A model generated the notes under the pieces. That model worked only from the letters and a program-made list of their open reading frames with translations. It was not told where the DNA came from and searched no databases. Positions 7,263-13,984 of a stretch of 17,441 bases of DNA are shown here, in pieces. Both the position numbers and the translations under genes were made by a program. Source of the DNA: Betaproteobacteria bacterium (GTDB lineage: Bacteria > Pseudomonadota > Gammaproteobacteria > Burkholderiales > SG8-39); assembly GCA_029858545.1 (NCBI GenBank), contig JAOUFA010000026.1, forward strand, positions 1 to 17,441, written 5' to 3'. Each line of letters starts with the position of its first letter. Position 1 is the first letter of the stretch.

Positions 7263-7699
7263 TGCGCGTGGTCCTTCGTGGCGTTGAGAACCTTGTTGCC
7301 GATGAAGGCGATCCCCGCGAGGTTGAACGCGAGGCCGACCCAGAAGAATTCGACCTGGTACTGCGCGGCGAAGGTCACCAGCCCGGTCGCCCCGATTACC
7401 GGCGCGACGTTGGCGAGGTAGTGCGCGCAGCAGGAGATCATCGCCGCGGTCGACGTGGTGCCCGAAGCGGTCACGACGGTTCCCGAGCCGCGTGTCGCGC
7501 CGACCAGCCGCCTCAGGTGAACGAACAGACCGATCTGGACGCCGAACCCCGCCGCGAGCGGTACGACGTAGAACCAGAACTCGCGCAACTGAGTGAGTGC
7601 GAAGCCGCTGCCTGAGGCGAGAGAGAGAATGAGGAAATACGCCGCGAGCAGCGCTGCCGCAGCAAGTGCGCCGACGACGACCGGCCGTGCCGCACCCAT
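7247..7699 (-). CDS. Four-helix membrane protein with vicinal cysteines (CCAHYLAN), copy 1
   Basis: A 150-residue protein with four predicted helices at about 8-29, 42-62, 85-110 and 117-135. The third helix carries SCCAHYLANVAPVIGATG, with adjacent Cys90-Cys91 and His93. Vicinal cysteines in a membrane helix recall MerT-type metal uptake proteins, though overall similarity is not evident to me. The start at 7699 overlaps the copZ-like stop as ATGA, so the chaperone and the membrane protein are co-translated. A paralogue with the same HYLAN motif runs off the end of the window at 17265-17441. Transport or redox transfer of a soft metal is a reasonable guess; no function is established from sequence. 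Confidence 0.82.
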   Translation of the reverse strand: MGAARPVVVGALAAAALLAAYFLILSLASGSGFALTQLREFWFYVVPLAAGFGVQIGLFVHLRRLVGATRGSGTVVTASGTTSTAAMISCCAHYLANVAPVIGATGLVTFAAQYQVEFFWVGLAFNLAGIAFIGNKVLNATKDHAQCAAA

Positions 7700-7896
7700 C
7701 AGACGGCGCTCGCGGGATAACCGGCCGCGCCGAGCGCTTGCGTGAGCTCGGAGGCCGAATGCGTGGATTCGATGCGGACGCGCTTCGCTTCGATATCGGC
7801 CTCGACCTTCGCCGCCGGATCCAGGGCCGTGACGGCCTTGGTGATCGTCTTGACGCAGTGGCCGCAGGTCATGTCGTTGACTTTCAGTTCGATCAT
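7699..7896 (-). CDS. copZ: CopZ-like heavy-metal-associated (HMA) chaperone
   Basis: A 65-residue single HMA domain. The metal site is MTCGHC (9-14), and the fold length and the ending GYPAS are typical of copper chaperones of the CopZ/Atx1 type. It would carry Cu(I) in the cytosol to a P-type ATPase or regulator. The ribosome site AGGAGGTG is ideal, five bases before the ATG. A MerR-type promoter lies about 50 bases upstream (7924-7954), fitting copper induction. It is the first gene of the cassette with the CC membrane protein, the HHRKG protein and the YHS protein. The only P-ATPase in the window (8980) is internally deleted, so its usual partner is missing or elsewhere. A MerP-like mercury role is less likely, since there is no signal peptide. 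Confidence 0.9.
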   Translation of the reverse strand: MIELKVNDMTCGHCVKTITKAVTALDPAAKVEADIEAKRVRIESTHSASELTQALGAAGYPASAV

Positions 7897-7923
7897 GGTT
7901 CACCTCCTGGACATTACCGTTTC

Positions 7924-7954
7924 AGTCTGCGCGTTTCCGTGGTGGGAAGGTCAA
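7924..7954 (-). promoter_or_regulatory. MerR-family (CueR-like) promoter of the copZ cassette
   Basis: On the minus strand, -35 TTGACC (7949-7954) is followed after 19 bases by CAGACT (7924-7929). The inner arm GGAAGGT (plus strand, 7945-7951) is perfect; the other arm (7931-7937) keeps four of seven positions. It lies directly upstream of the copZ-like start at 7896. It shares the 15-base block GGGAAGGTCAAGCGC with the sites at 2081 and 8273. Confidence 0.68.
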
Positions 7955-7974
7955 GCGCCGCGACCGTTCCGCGG

Positions 7975-8223
7975 TCAGGCGGCGATGTCGCGTTTCCGGC
8001 GCTCGTACTCGTCCTGGTCGAGCTCGCCGCGCGCGTAACGCAGCTTGAGGACTGCGAGCGCCTGCCCGCTGCCCGCGGTCCGCTCGCCCAACAGCCACCT
8101 GACGAGGACGACGATCCCCAGGATGAGCAGAATCCACCATAGGCCCATATGGAGAAACCCGAGCATGCCCCAGCCAGTTCCCCAGTCGGGTCCCCATCCC
8201 ATGTACCCCATGTGCGTGCCCAT
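7975..8223 (-). CDS. Small SHOCT-domain membrane protein
   Basis: An 82-residue protein. A Gly/Trp/Met-rich start (MGTHMGYMGWGPDWG) is followed by one strong membrane helix (about 27-45, WWILLILGIVVLVRWLLG). A C-terminal SHOCT motif follows (ALAVLKLRYARGELDQDEYERRKRDI). SHOCT motifs are short oligomerisation-type segments often found at the ends of small membrane proteins. The Met- and His-containing N-terminus could bind Cu(I), which is inference. The start at 8223 has GGAGG seven bases upstream, and its own MerR-type promoter lies about 45 bases upstream. It is apparently a single-gene unit between the Rieske gene and the copZ cassette. Confidence 0.88.
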   Translation of the reverse strand: MGTHMGYMGWGPDWGTGWGMLGFLHMGLWWILLILGIVVLVRWLLGERTAGSGQALAVLKLRYARGELDQDEYERRKRDIAA

Positions 8224-8265
8224 TATGAGCCTCCGTCGTTGGTCAGAAATCCCCGCTTGACCGAT

Positions 8266-8296
8266 ATGCTCCAGCTTGCCACGGTGGGAAGGTCAA
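8266..8296 (-). promoter_or_regulatory. MerR-family (CueR-like) promoter of the SHOCT gene
   Basis: On the minus strand, TTGACC (8291-8296) is separated by 19 bases from GAGCAT (8266-8271). The dyad arms are GGAAGGT (8287-8293) and AGCTTGC (8273-8279), the latter matching five of seven positions. The site is also flanked by a nine-base inverted repeat, CGCTTGACC at 8254-8262 and GGTCAAGCG at 8291-8299. It lies between the Rieske stop and the SHOCT gene start. Confidence 0.66.
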
Positions 8297-8307
8297 GCGC
8301 GCCACCG

Positions 8308-8913
8308 TCAGGCCGCTCCGGCGGAATCGCTTCCCACGACGAGGCGGTTCACCCCCTCGATGCGATAGGGCGGTACGACGAGGTTGGACGGCGCCGGGGA
8401 GCCCCGGTAGACGCGGCCCGCGAGGTCGAACTTCGATCCATGGCAGGGGCAGTAAAAACCTCCCGGCCAGCCCCGCTGCAGCGAGTCCGGTCTCGGGTAG
8501 AAGCCCGGGATGCAGCCCAGGTGCGTGCACAGCCCGATCGCAACAAAGAGGTCTTCGCGCCGCGCGCGCGTCGCGTTCTTCGCGTAGGCGGGCTGTTGTG
8601 CAATGCCGGAATCCGGGTCGACGAGCAGCGCGCGCTCGGACTGCAGGCGCGCGAGCATTGCCGCCGATCGGCGCAGGACCCAGACGGGTTTGCCGCGCCA
8701 TTCGATCGTGTGCAGCGCGCCTTCGGCGAGCGTCGAGATCTCCATCTCGACCGGGCTGCCGGCAGCCTTCGCTCTTTCGCTCGGCGCGAGACTGACCACC
8801 AACGGATACGCCGCGGCGGCGAGGGCGAGACCGCCCGTCACGCCGGCCGCGGTGGCAAGCAGCTGGCGCCGCTGCGCATCCGGTGCATCGATCGGTCTGT
8901 CGGTCGTGTCCAT
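8308..8913 (-). CDS. petA: Rieske [2Fe-2S] subunit of cytochrome bc1 type (orphan)
   Basis: A 201-residue protein. A Tat-type start (RRQLLATAAG, about 15-24) leads into a hydrophobic segment that serves as membrane anchor. The Rieske cluster ligands are complete: CTHLGC, and later CPCHGSKFD. Spacing and flanking motifs (IPGFYP, GWPGGFYCP) are those of ubiquinol-cytochrome c reductase iron-sulfur subunits. In the known complex it passes electrons from quinol to cytochrome c1. No cytochrome b or c1 gene is next to it, which is unusual; the gene follows a deleted copA and precedes a SHOCT gene. The start at 8913 lacks a good ribosome site. It may work with the cytochromes at 2208-3979 or be left over from a lost petABC block. 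Confidence 0.9.
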   Translation of the reverse strand: MDTTDRPIDAPDAQRRQLLATAAGVTGGLALAAAAYPLVVSLAPSERAKAAGSPVEMEISTLAEGALHTIEWRGKPVWVLRRSAAMLARLQSERALLVDPDSGIAQQPAYAKNATRARREDLFVAIGLCTHLGCIPGFYPRPDSLQRGWPGGFYCPCHGSKFDLAGRVYRGSPAPSNLVVPPYRIEGVNRLVVGSDSAGAA

Positions 8914-8916
8914 GGA

Positions 8917-8970
8917 TCAAGCGGCGCTCTCGCCAAATCGCGCCGGGAGATTCGTTGCAGCCGCGAACAT
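8917..8970 (-). CDS. Possible 17-residue leader ORF before the Rieske gene
   Basis: An ATG at 8970 has AGGA about seven bases upstream and reads 17 codons (beginning MFAAATNLPARFGESAA) to a TGA three bases before the Rieske ATG. The Rieske start itself lacks a ribosome site, so translation could be coupled through this short frame. It could equally be a fragment left by deletion or chance. Confidence 0.25.
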   Translation of the reverse strand: MFAAATNLPARFGESAA

Positions 8971-8979
8971 GTTGACGTC

Positions 8980-9657
8980 CTAGAGGGGAATGCGCCGCAG
9001 TCGGAGCGCGTTGGAAACCACCGACAGCGAGCTCGCCGCCATCGCCGCGCCGGCGATGACGGGCGAGAGCAGCAGTCCGAAGACGGGATAGAGAATCCCG
9101 GCCGCGACGGGAATGCCGAGCGCGTTGTAGCCGAAGGCGAAAACGAGGTTCTGACGGATATTGCGCATCGTGGCGCGCGAGAGCGCCGCGGCGCGCGCGA
9201 TGCCGCGCAGGTCGCCCTTGACGAGCGTCACGCCCGCGCTCTCCATCGCGACGTCGGTGCCGGTACCCATGGCGATGCCGACATCGGCCTGCGCGAGCGC
9301 GGGAGCATCGTTGATGCCGTCGCCTGCCATCGCCACCTTGCGGCCTTCCGCCTGCAGGCGCTTCACCTCGCGCGCCTTGTTCTCCGGCAGCACCTCGCCC
9401 ACCGCCTCGTCGATGCCGAGCTGCTTCGCGACCACCGCGGCGGTGCGCCTGGAGTCGCCGGTGAGCATGACGATGCGCACGCCGCGTGCCTTCAGGACCT
9501 CCGGGTGCATGGGACAGGTGTATTGCGCGCCAGCGGGGATGGGCGCTGCGGGGGGCGCGGCATGCGCATGACCGGTGTGCGCGCCGACCACGGCCATCGC
9601 GGAGCGCGCGGGCTCGACATCGAAGGCGGACCCAGGTGGTGTTTCGTGCGATGTCAT
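8980..9657 (-). pseudogene. copA: Copper P-type ATPase (CopA-type), internally deleted in frame
   Basis: A 225-residue reading frame with a good start (AAGGA eight bases before the ATG). The first part is a His-containing leader ending in YTCPMHPEV (46-54), the beginning of the metal-binding domain found at the N-terminus of many copper ATPases. It then jumps directly to LKARGVRIVMLTGD, the late P-domain. The rest is a normal CopA end: GDGINDAPAL hinge (112-121), then the last two helices with the MAASSLSVVSNALRLRR ending. Missing are the CPC transport motif, the DKTGT phosphorylation site, the TGE motif and six membrane helices, roughly 500 residues compared with the usual length. It cannot pump by the known mechanism. 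The join lies near 9495. It is the fifth gene after the LolA-like gene and is followed by the Rieske gene. Confidence 0.85.
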
Positions 9658-9678
9658 GGTTGTGTTCCTTGCGTTCGT

Positions 9679-10518
9679 TCAGGCGGCATAGGCCACCGGG
9701 TTCTCGACAAAGCGTTCGCGGCAGCGCTGCGAGCAGAAGACCGCCCGCTCGCCCGCATGTTCGGCGACATGCTGCGCGGTCCACTCGTCCACCCGCATGC
9801 CGCATACCGGGCAGCGCGTCCACGCATGCCCTTCGTCGCGCCGGTCGCGCAGGCGGCCGTCTTCCAGCCACAGAATGCGGTCGGCGACTTCCTCGACACG
9901 CGGATCGTGGGTCACGATGACCACGGCGCAGCCGGCCTCGCGCGCGGCGTCGTGCAGGATCATCACGACCTCCTGGCCGGACTGTGAATCGAGATTTCCG
10001 GTCGGCTCGTCGGCGAGGATGAGCGGCGGGGCGTTGATCAATGCGCGGGCGATCGCGACGCGTTGCTTCTCGCCGCCTGAGAGGGTCGGCGGCAGCGCGC
10101 GCCGTCGCCCGTCGAGGCCCAGTCTGGCAAGCAGCTCGTCGGCGCGTGGCTTCGCCTGCGCGATACCGCCTGGTGCGAGTTGCGCCGGGAACAGCACATT
10201 CTCCTCGACCGTGAGCGCTTCCATCAGGTTGAACGCCTGGAAGACGAATCCGATCTTGCGCGCGCGCAGGGTGGGGAGCGCGGCCTCGCCGAGGCGCGTC
10301 ACGACGGTGCCGTCCAGCACGATTCGTCCGCCGCTCGGTCTGAGCAGCGTGCCGAGCATCGAAACGAGCGTGGTCTTGCCAGATCCCGACGGTCCCATCA
10401 TGAGGATCAGTTCGCCGCGCCGCACGTCCAGCGATACGTCGTCGACGGCGCGCACCTCGGTATGTCCGCTGCCGAAGGTCTTGCTCAGCTTGTTTACCTG
10501 CAATAGCGGCGTATCCAT
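9679..10518 (-). CDS. ABC transporter ATPase (LolD/MacB type) fused to a YHS domain
   Basis: A 279-residue protein starting at 10518 (AAGGGG upstream). The first 225 residues are a complete ABC ATPase of the LolD/MacB/FtsE class: Walker A GPSGSGKTT (42-50), signature LSGGEKQR (146-153), Walker B LILADEPTGN (166-175) and switch THD (203-205). Residues 236-276 form a YHS metal-binding domain with CPVCGM and FCSQRCRERF. A cytosolic metal-binding domain on the ATPase suggests that metal gates ATP hydrolysis or docking; this is inference. Family ATPases of this class normally end near residue 230. Two bases separate it from the preceding FtsX-type permease gene, so it powers the two permeases of this operon. 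Confidence 0.92.
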   Translation of the reverse strand: MDTPLLQVNKLSKTFGSGHTEVRAVDDVSLDVRRGELILMMGPSGSGKTTLVSMLGTLLRPSGGRIVLDGTVVTRLGEAALPTLRARKIGFVFQAFNLMEALTVEENVLFPAQLAPGGIAQAKPRADELLARLGLDGRRRALPPTLSGGEKQRVAIARALINAPPLILADEPTGNLDSQSGQEVVMILHDAAREAGCAVVIVTHDPRVEEVADRILWLEDGRLRDRRDEGHAWTRCPVCGMRVDEWTAQHVAEHAGERAVFCSQRCRERFVENPVAYAA

Positions 10519-10520
10519 GG

Positions 10521-11630
10521 CTACCCCTTGAATGCGGTCAGCGGATCGACGCGCGCGACGTAGCGCGCCGGTATCCACGCCGAGATCGACGCAACGACGA
10601 GCGCGACGGCCGCTGCGCGCCACATCGCCTCGGCGGTCACGACGAGCGTGATTTGCGGCACAAGCGCGCTGAGCAGCGGGAACAGGCCCCAGGCCGCGAG
10701 CAGGGCGAGCGCCAGCCCCAGACCGGTGATGACGAGCGTCTGCAGTCCCACCGCGGCGTAGATCGCGCGATTGCGCACGCCGAGCGCCTTGGCGATCGCA
10801 AGCTCGCGCCGGCGACGCGCCACCTGCGAGTAGGCGGTGAAAGCGATGATCACGGCCGCGAGCCCCGCGCCGATGAGGGTCATGAAGGCGATGATCTCGG
10901 TGCCCATCTGCATGGCGAGTTGGTAGTCGTTGCGGATGAAGCGTTCGGCTGGCAGCGCCGACACCTTGTCGACCGCCTGCTCGATTCGCGCGGCGAGCCC
11001 GGCGCCATCCTGTCCGGGCTGCGCGTCGACGATGATGTAGCTCACGGTGCCCTGCGCGGACATCAGCTCGGCGAGGTCGCTCGCGGCCATGAAGACAACC
11101 GAGTTGCCCATCGAGAAGCTCCCTTCGGAGAGACCGACGACCTCGAGAATCCTGCCGGTTACGCTGACGCGCCCGCCCAGCGCGACACCCGCCATGTCCG
11201 CGAACACCCTCGGTACGACGATCTCTCCCGGCCCCGGCGTGGTCCTGCCGGCCGCCATCGCCCAGGGGCCGCCGCGCGTCGCGCCGCGCTGCAGTCCGAC
11301 TGCGAACGCGAGCCAGCGGCGACCGGGCGTTCGCACGACGATCCCCGAGTAGAGAATCGGCGTCGCGGCGCGTACTCCGGGCAGCTCCGCGATGCGCTTC
11401 ACCTTCGAGTCCCAGACGAAGGAATTCGCCATGTGCATGTTGCCGACGCCTCGCTGCATGACCCAGACGTCGGCTGCAGTGTGACGCACGTAGGCGACCA
11501 CCTGGCGGGATTCGCCCACGAATACTGCGTGCAGGATGACGACGAGGACGAAGGCGCCGGCGACGCCCGCCGCGCTCGCAAGGAGCGACGGCTTCTGCAG
11601 CCACAGCGTCTTCAGGATCCAGCGCAGCAT
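10521..11630 (-). CDS. FtsX-like ABC permease, second of pair
   Basis: A 369-residue protein of the MacB/LolC/DevC permease fold. One N-terminal helix (about 14-36) is followed by a large periplasmic domain (about 40-250) and three C-terminal helices. The ending ISAWIPARYVARVDPLTAFKG is the standard FtsX-type tail. The start at 11630 is chosen over longer options because it begins at a typical MLRWILKTLW and lies four bases after the preceding stop. With the permease at 11635 it probably forms a heterodimer driven by the ABC-YHS ATPase. This class works by mechanotransmission: it moves or extracts lipids, lipoproteins or peptides in the periplasm, rather than pumping ions through the membrane. 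Confidence 0.9.
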   Translation of the reverse strand: MLRWILKTLWLQKPSLLASAAGVAGAFVLVVILHAVFVGESRQVVAYVRHTAADVWVMQRGVGNMHMANSFVWDSKVKRIAELPGVRAATPILYSGIVVRTPGRRWLAFAVGLQRGATRGGPWAMAAGRTTPGPGEIVVPRVFADMAGVALGGRVSVTGRILEVVGLSEGSFSMGNSVVFMAASDLAELMSAQGTVSYIIVDAQPGQDGAGLAARIEQAVDKVSALPAERFIRNDYQLAMQMGTEIIAFMTLIGAGLAAVIIAFTAYSQVARRRRELAIAKALGVRNRAIYAAVGLQTLVITGLGLALALLAAWGLFPLLSALVPQITLVVTAEAMWRAAAVALVVASISAWIPARYVARVDPLTAFKG

Positions 11631-11634
11631 GGCA

Positions 11635-12768
11635 CTACCCCGCCTGGAAAGCGGTCGTGGGGTCCGCGCGCGCCACGACGCGTAGCGGGAACACCGCGCC
11701 GAGGAGCGCCATCGCCAGCACACCCGCGAGCGCCCACGCAAGCCCCGCCGGCTCGAGAACGTACACGCGGTACACCGGCGCCAAGGACTCGATACCCGCC
11801 GCGATCGCGAGCGCGATGCCGATGCCGAGCGGCCAGGCGAGCGCGAGCAGCATCAGCGTCTGCGCCGAGAGCGTCGCCAGCATGTGCCGCAGGCGGAAGC
11901 CGAGCGCATTCATGACGCCGAACGTGCGCCGCCGGCCGATCGCATCGGCGTACACGATCAGGCCGATCACCAGCACGCCGACGAGGTAGGCAAGACCGAT
12001 CAGTGCCTGCATGATCGGGCCGAACAGTTCCTTGCCGAGCGCCACGTCGTTTGCGGCGAGCGTGTCGGCGGTGAACACGTCCGCCTCCGGTACGGCGTGC
12101 TCGATCAACTCCGCCACCGCTTCGGCTTGCGCGCCGGGCGCGAGGTCCACGAGGAGATAGCTGAGGAGCGGAAAGGTGCTCAAATCCGGCGCGATCTCGG
12201 ATTCGAGGAACAGGTCGATCATGCCGTCATAGCCGATGAATACGAACGGCATGAACATCGCCGATTCGCCGCGCGTGATACCGGCGACGCGGAAGCGGAA
12301 GTCGGATATCACGAGCGGATCTCCCGGGCGCAGCCCGTAACGCCGCGCAAGGCCTTCGTCGATGACCGTGTCGCGCGCACCGCGGATCGGCCCGCCTTGC
12401 ACGATGCGCCCGGGTCCGCCCCGGCGGTCGTGCACGAGCAGATAAATCGGTACCCGGTTGCCCTCGGGTCCGTAGATCACCGAAAGACCGGTGATGGGCT
12501 GCGCCTGCGCCACCCCGGCGATGGCCTCGACCCGCTCGCGGGCGAGCTGCGGGAGCGAAGAGCGCGTCGCGATGAAGTTCGACACGCCGGCTTGCGCGAC
12601 GATGAGCGGCGCGCCGCGCGCTGTGACGGCCGCCTCGAGCTGCGCGTAGAGCCCCTGCTCGAAGCCGCGCAGTACGAGTATCACCGCGATCGCCGCGGCG
12701 ATCGCGCAGGCGGTGAGCGCGGCGCGCAGGGGCTCCGCCATCAATTGCCGGTAGGCGAGTCGCCACAT
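11635..12768 (-). CDS. FtsX-like ABC permease, first of pair
   Basis: A 377-residue protein. It has one N-terminal helix (about 14-34), a periplasmic domain with segments such as GLRPGDPLVISDFRFRVAGI, and three C-terminal helices (about 250-272, 298-322, 343-363). The ending FPLRVVARADPTTAFQAG is typical of the family. It differs substantially from the neighbouring permease, consistent with a LolC/LolE-like asymmetric pair. The gene starts 13 bases after the beta-barrel stop and ends four bases before the next permease. The substrate is unknown. The operon partners, a LolA-like protein and a beta-barrel, suggest export or sorting toward the outer membrane. Confidence 0.9.
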   Translation of the reverse strand: MWRLAYRQLMAEPLRAALTACAIAAAIAVILVLRGFEQGLYAQLEAAVTARGAPLIVAQAGVSNFIATRSSLPQLARERVEAIAGVAQAQPITGLSVIYGPEGNRVPIYLLVHDRRGGPGRIVQGGPIRGARDTVIDEGLARRYGLRPGDPLVISDFRFRVAGITRGESAMFMPFVFIGYDGMIDLFLESEIAPDLSTFPLLSYLLVDLAPGAQAEAVAELIEHAVPEADVFTADTLAANDVALGKELFGPIMQALIGLAYLVGVLVIGLIVYADAIGRRRTFGVMNALGFRLRHMLATLSAQTLMLLALAWPLGIGIALAIAAGIESLAPVYRVYVLEPAGLAWALAGVLAMALLGAVFPLRVVARADPTTAFQAG

Positions 12769-12781
12769 GGAGTCGAGGGCC

Positions 12782-13972
12782 TCAGAAGTAATAGGTGAGC
12801 TTCAACTGCGCGGTGTCGTCGCGGCGCAGGCTGTAGAGGAACTCGTCGGGCGCACGCGCGCTGAACGCGCGCGCCTCCAGGCTCGCGGCTAGATTCGCGC
12901 CGAGGCGCCGGCTTGCTTCGAGACTGAAGGCGCGCTCGGAGCTGCGCCGGTCGATGACGATCGTCGCGAGCAGTTGCGTGCCCGGGCCATCGTTCGCGGT
13001 CCAGCGCAGACCCAGCATTGCGTCGTCCTGGTAGGGCGTGAAGGCGGCGCGGCCGCGGCTGTCGTAGAGGTACTCCGCGAGCAACCCCAAATCGGACGGG
13101 CCGCCGAGCAGGCCGGGCAGCGTAATCTCGAACCCCGCGGTGGCCGCATGCGAGCTCGCACCGCGCTCGGCGCGGCGCACCGCCTCGAGCTTCCACTGCC
13201 AGCGCTCCAGGGTCGCCTGCGTCTCGACGCCGAGCTGGCGCAGCTGTCTGTAGTCGGGAACCAGGACCGGCTGTCCGCCCGCGTCGAGCCCGGGCGCCAG
13301 CCGCGGCTCGCGGTCGGTGCCGCGGAAGTACGACAGGCCGAGGTCCCACGCGCCGAGCGTGCGCGTCCAGCGCGCCGCGGCATCGAGGTGGCGCGCGCCG
13401 CGCGGGCTTTCGTAGCGCGCCGCTTGCCCGGTGTCGACGCGCGGCACGCTGCGCAGCCGCCCTTCCGCGCCGGGGAACGTGCGCTCGCGGAAGTACGGCA
13501 GCAGGTAGAACTCCAGGTTGCCCGAGCCCGTGAGCAGCGTCGCGCCGAGCATCGGCTGGCCGAGCCTTTCCTTGCGGTCCGGGTTCTCGACGAGGTCGAT
13601 CTGGTTGACGACGTCGACGAGATGCTGAGTTTCGGTTACGCCCCAGAACACCTTGCCGATCCCCGCGCGCAGTTCGTAGCCCTGTCCCGCATACAGCCAC
13701 AGGAGCTCGCGCAGGTCGCCGTGCGTGCGCTGCCGGTCGCGCTGGTCCCAGCGGTAGAAGCCGGCGAACGTCAGCGACTGATGCCCGTCGCGCGAGCGGG
13801 CCAGGTACTCGGGCTGGACCGCGAGCGAGGCATCGCCGCGGTGCTGGACCGGATCGAGTCCTGAGTGGGCAAAGCCCCAAAACTCCGCCGCAAGCCGGCC
13901 GCGCCACTCCTCCCGCGCCGCCGCGGGGAGCGCGATGGCCAAGAGGACCGCAACCGGCACGAGCGCGCGCAC
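12782..13972 (-). CDS. Predicted outer-membrane beta-barrel protein
   Basis: A 396-residue protein with a signal peptide (MRALVPVAVLLAIALPAAA). It then consists of alternating amphipathic strands rich in Tyr, Trp, Arg and Leu, and ends in LKLTYYF, the C-terminal aromatic signal recognised by the BAM complex. No Cys-rich or enzymatic motif is visible. Segments such as ELRAGIGKVFWGVTETQHLVDVVNQ resemble DUF1302-like barrels and alginate-export-like porins; I cannot name the family with certainty. It sits between the LolA-like gene (12-base gap) and the first permease. In this context it is a candidate outer-membrane partner of the ABC machine. Confidence 0.83.
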   Translation of the reverse strand: MRALVPVAVLLAIALPAAAREEWRGRLAAEFWGFAHSGLDPVQHRGDASLAVQPEYLARSRDGHQSLTFAGFYRWDQRDRQRTHGDLRELLWLYAGQGYELRAGIGKVFWGVTETQHLVDVVNQIDLVENPDRKERLGQPMLGATLLTGSGNLEFYLLPYFRERTFPGAEGRLRSVPRVDTGQAARYESPRGARHLDAAARWTRTLGAWDLGLSYFRGTDREPRLAPGLDAGGQPVLVPDYRQLRQLGVETQATLERWQWKLEAVRRAERGASSHAATAGFEITLPGLLGGPSDLGLLAEYLYDSRGRAAFTPYQDDAMLGLRWTANDGPGTQLLATIVIDRRSSERAFSLEASRRLGANLAASLEARAFSARAPDEFLYSLRRDDTAQLKLTYYF

Positions 13973-13984
13973 GCGGCCTCCCGC

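Noticed and set aside
7699..7896. MerP-like mercury-binding protein instead of CopZ
   Set aside because: There is no signal peptide, and no merR, merT or merA gene is seen. The promoter pattern fits CueR-type copper control better, though metal specificity is not proven.
8149..9987. 612-codon open frame on the plus strand
   Set aside because: It runs antisense to the SHOCT, Rieske, copA and ABC genes, which all carry clear family motifs. Its translation is low-complexity and His/Arg-rich, without family resemblance.
10519..11604. Extension of the ABC-YHS frame upstream to a 641-residue protein
   Set aside because: The extra part is the out-of-frame shadow of the FtsX permease. The real start is the ATG at 10518 behind AAGGGG.
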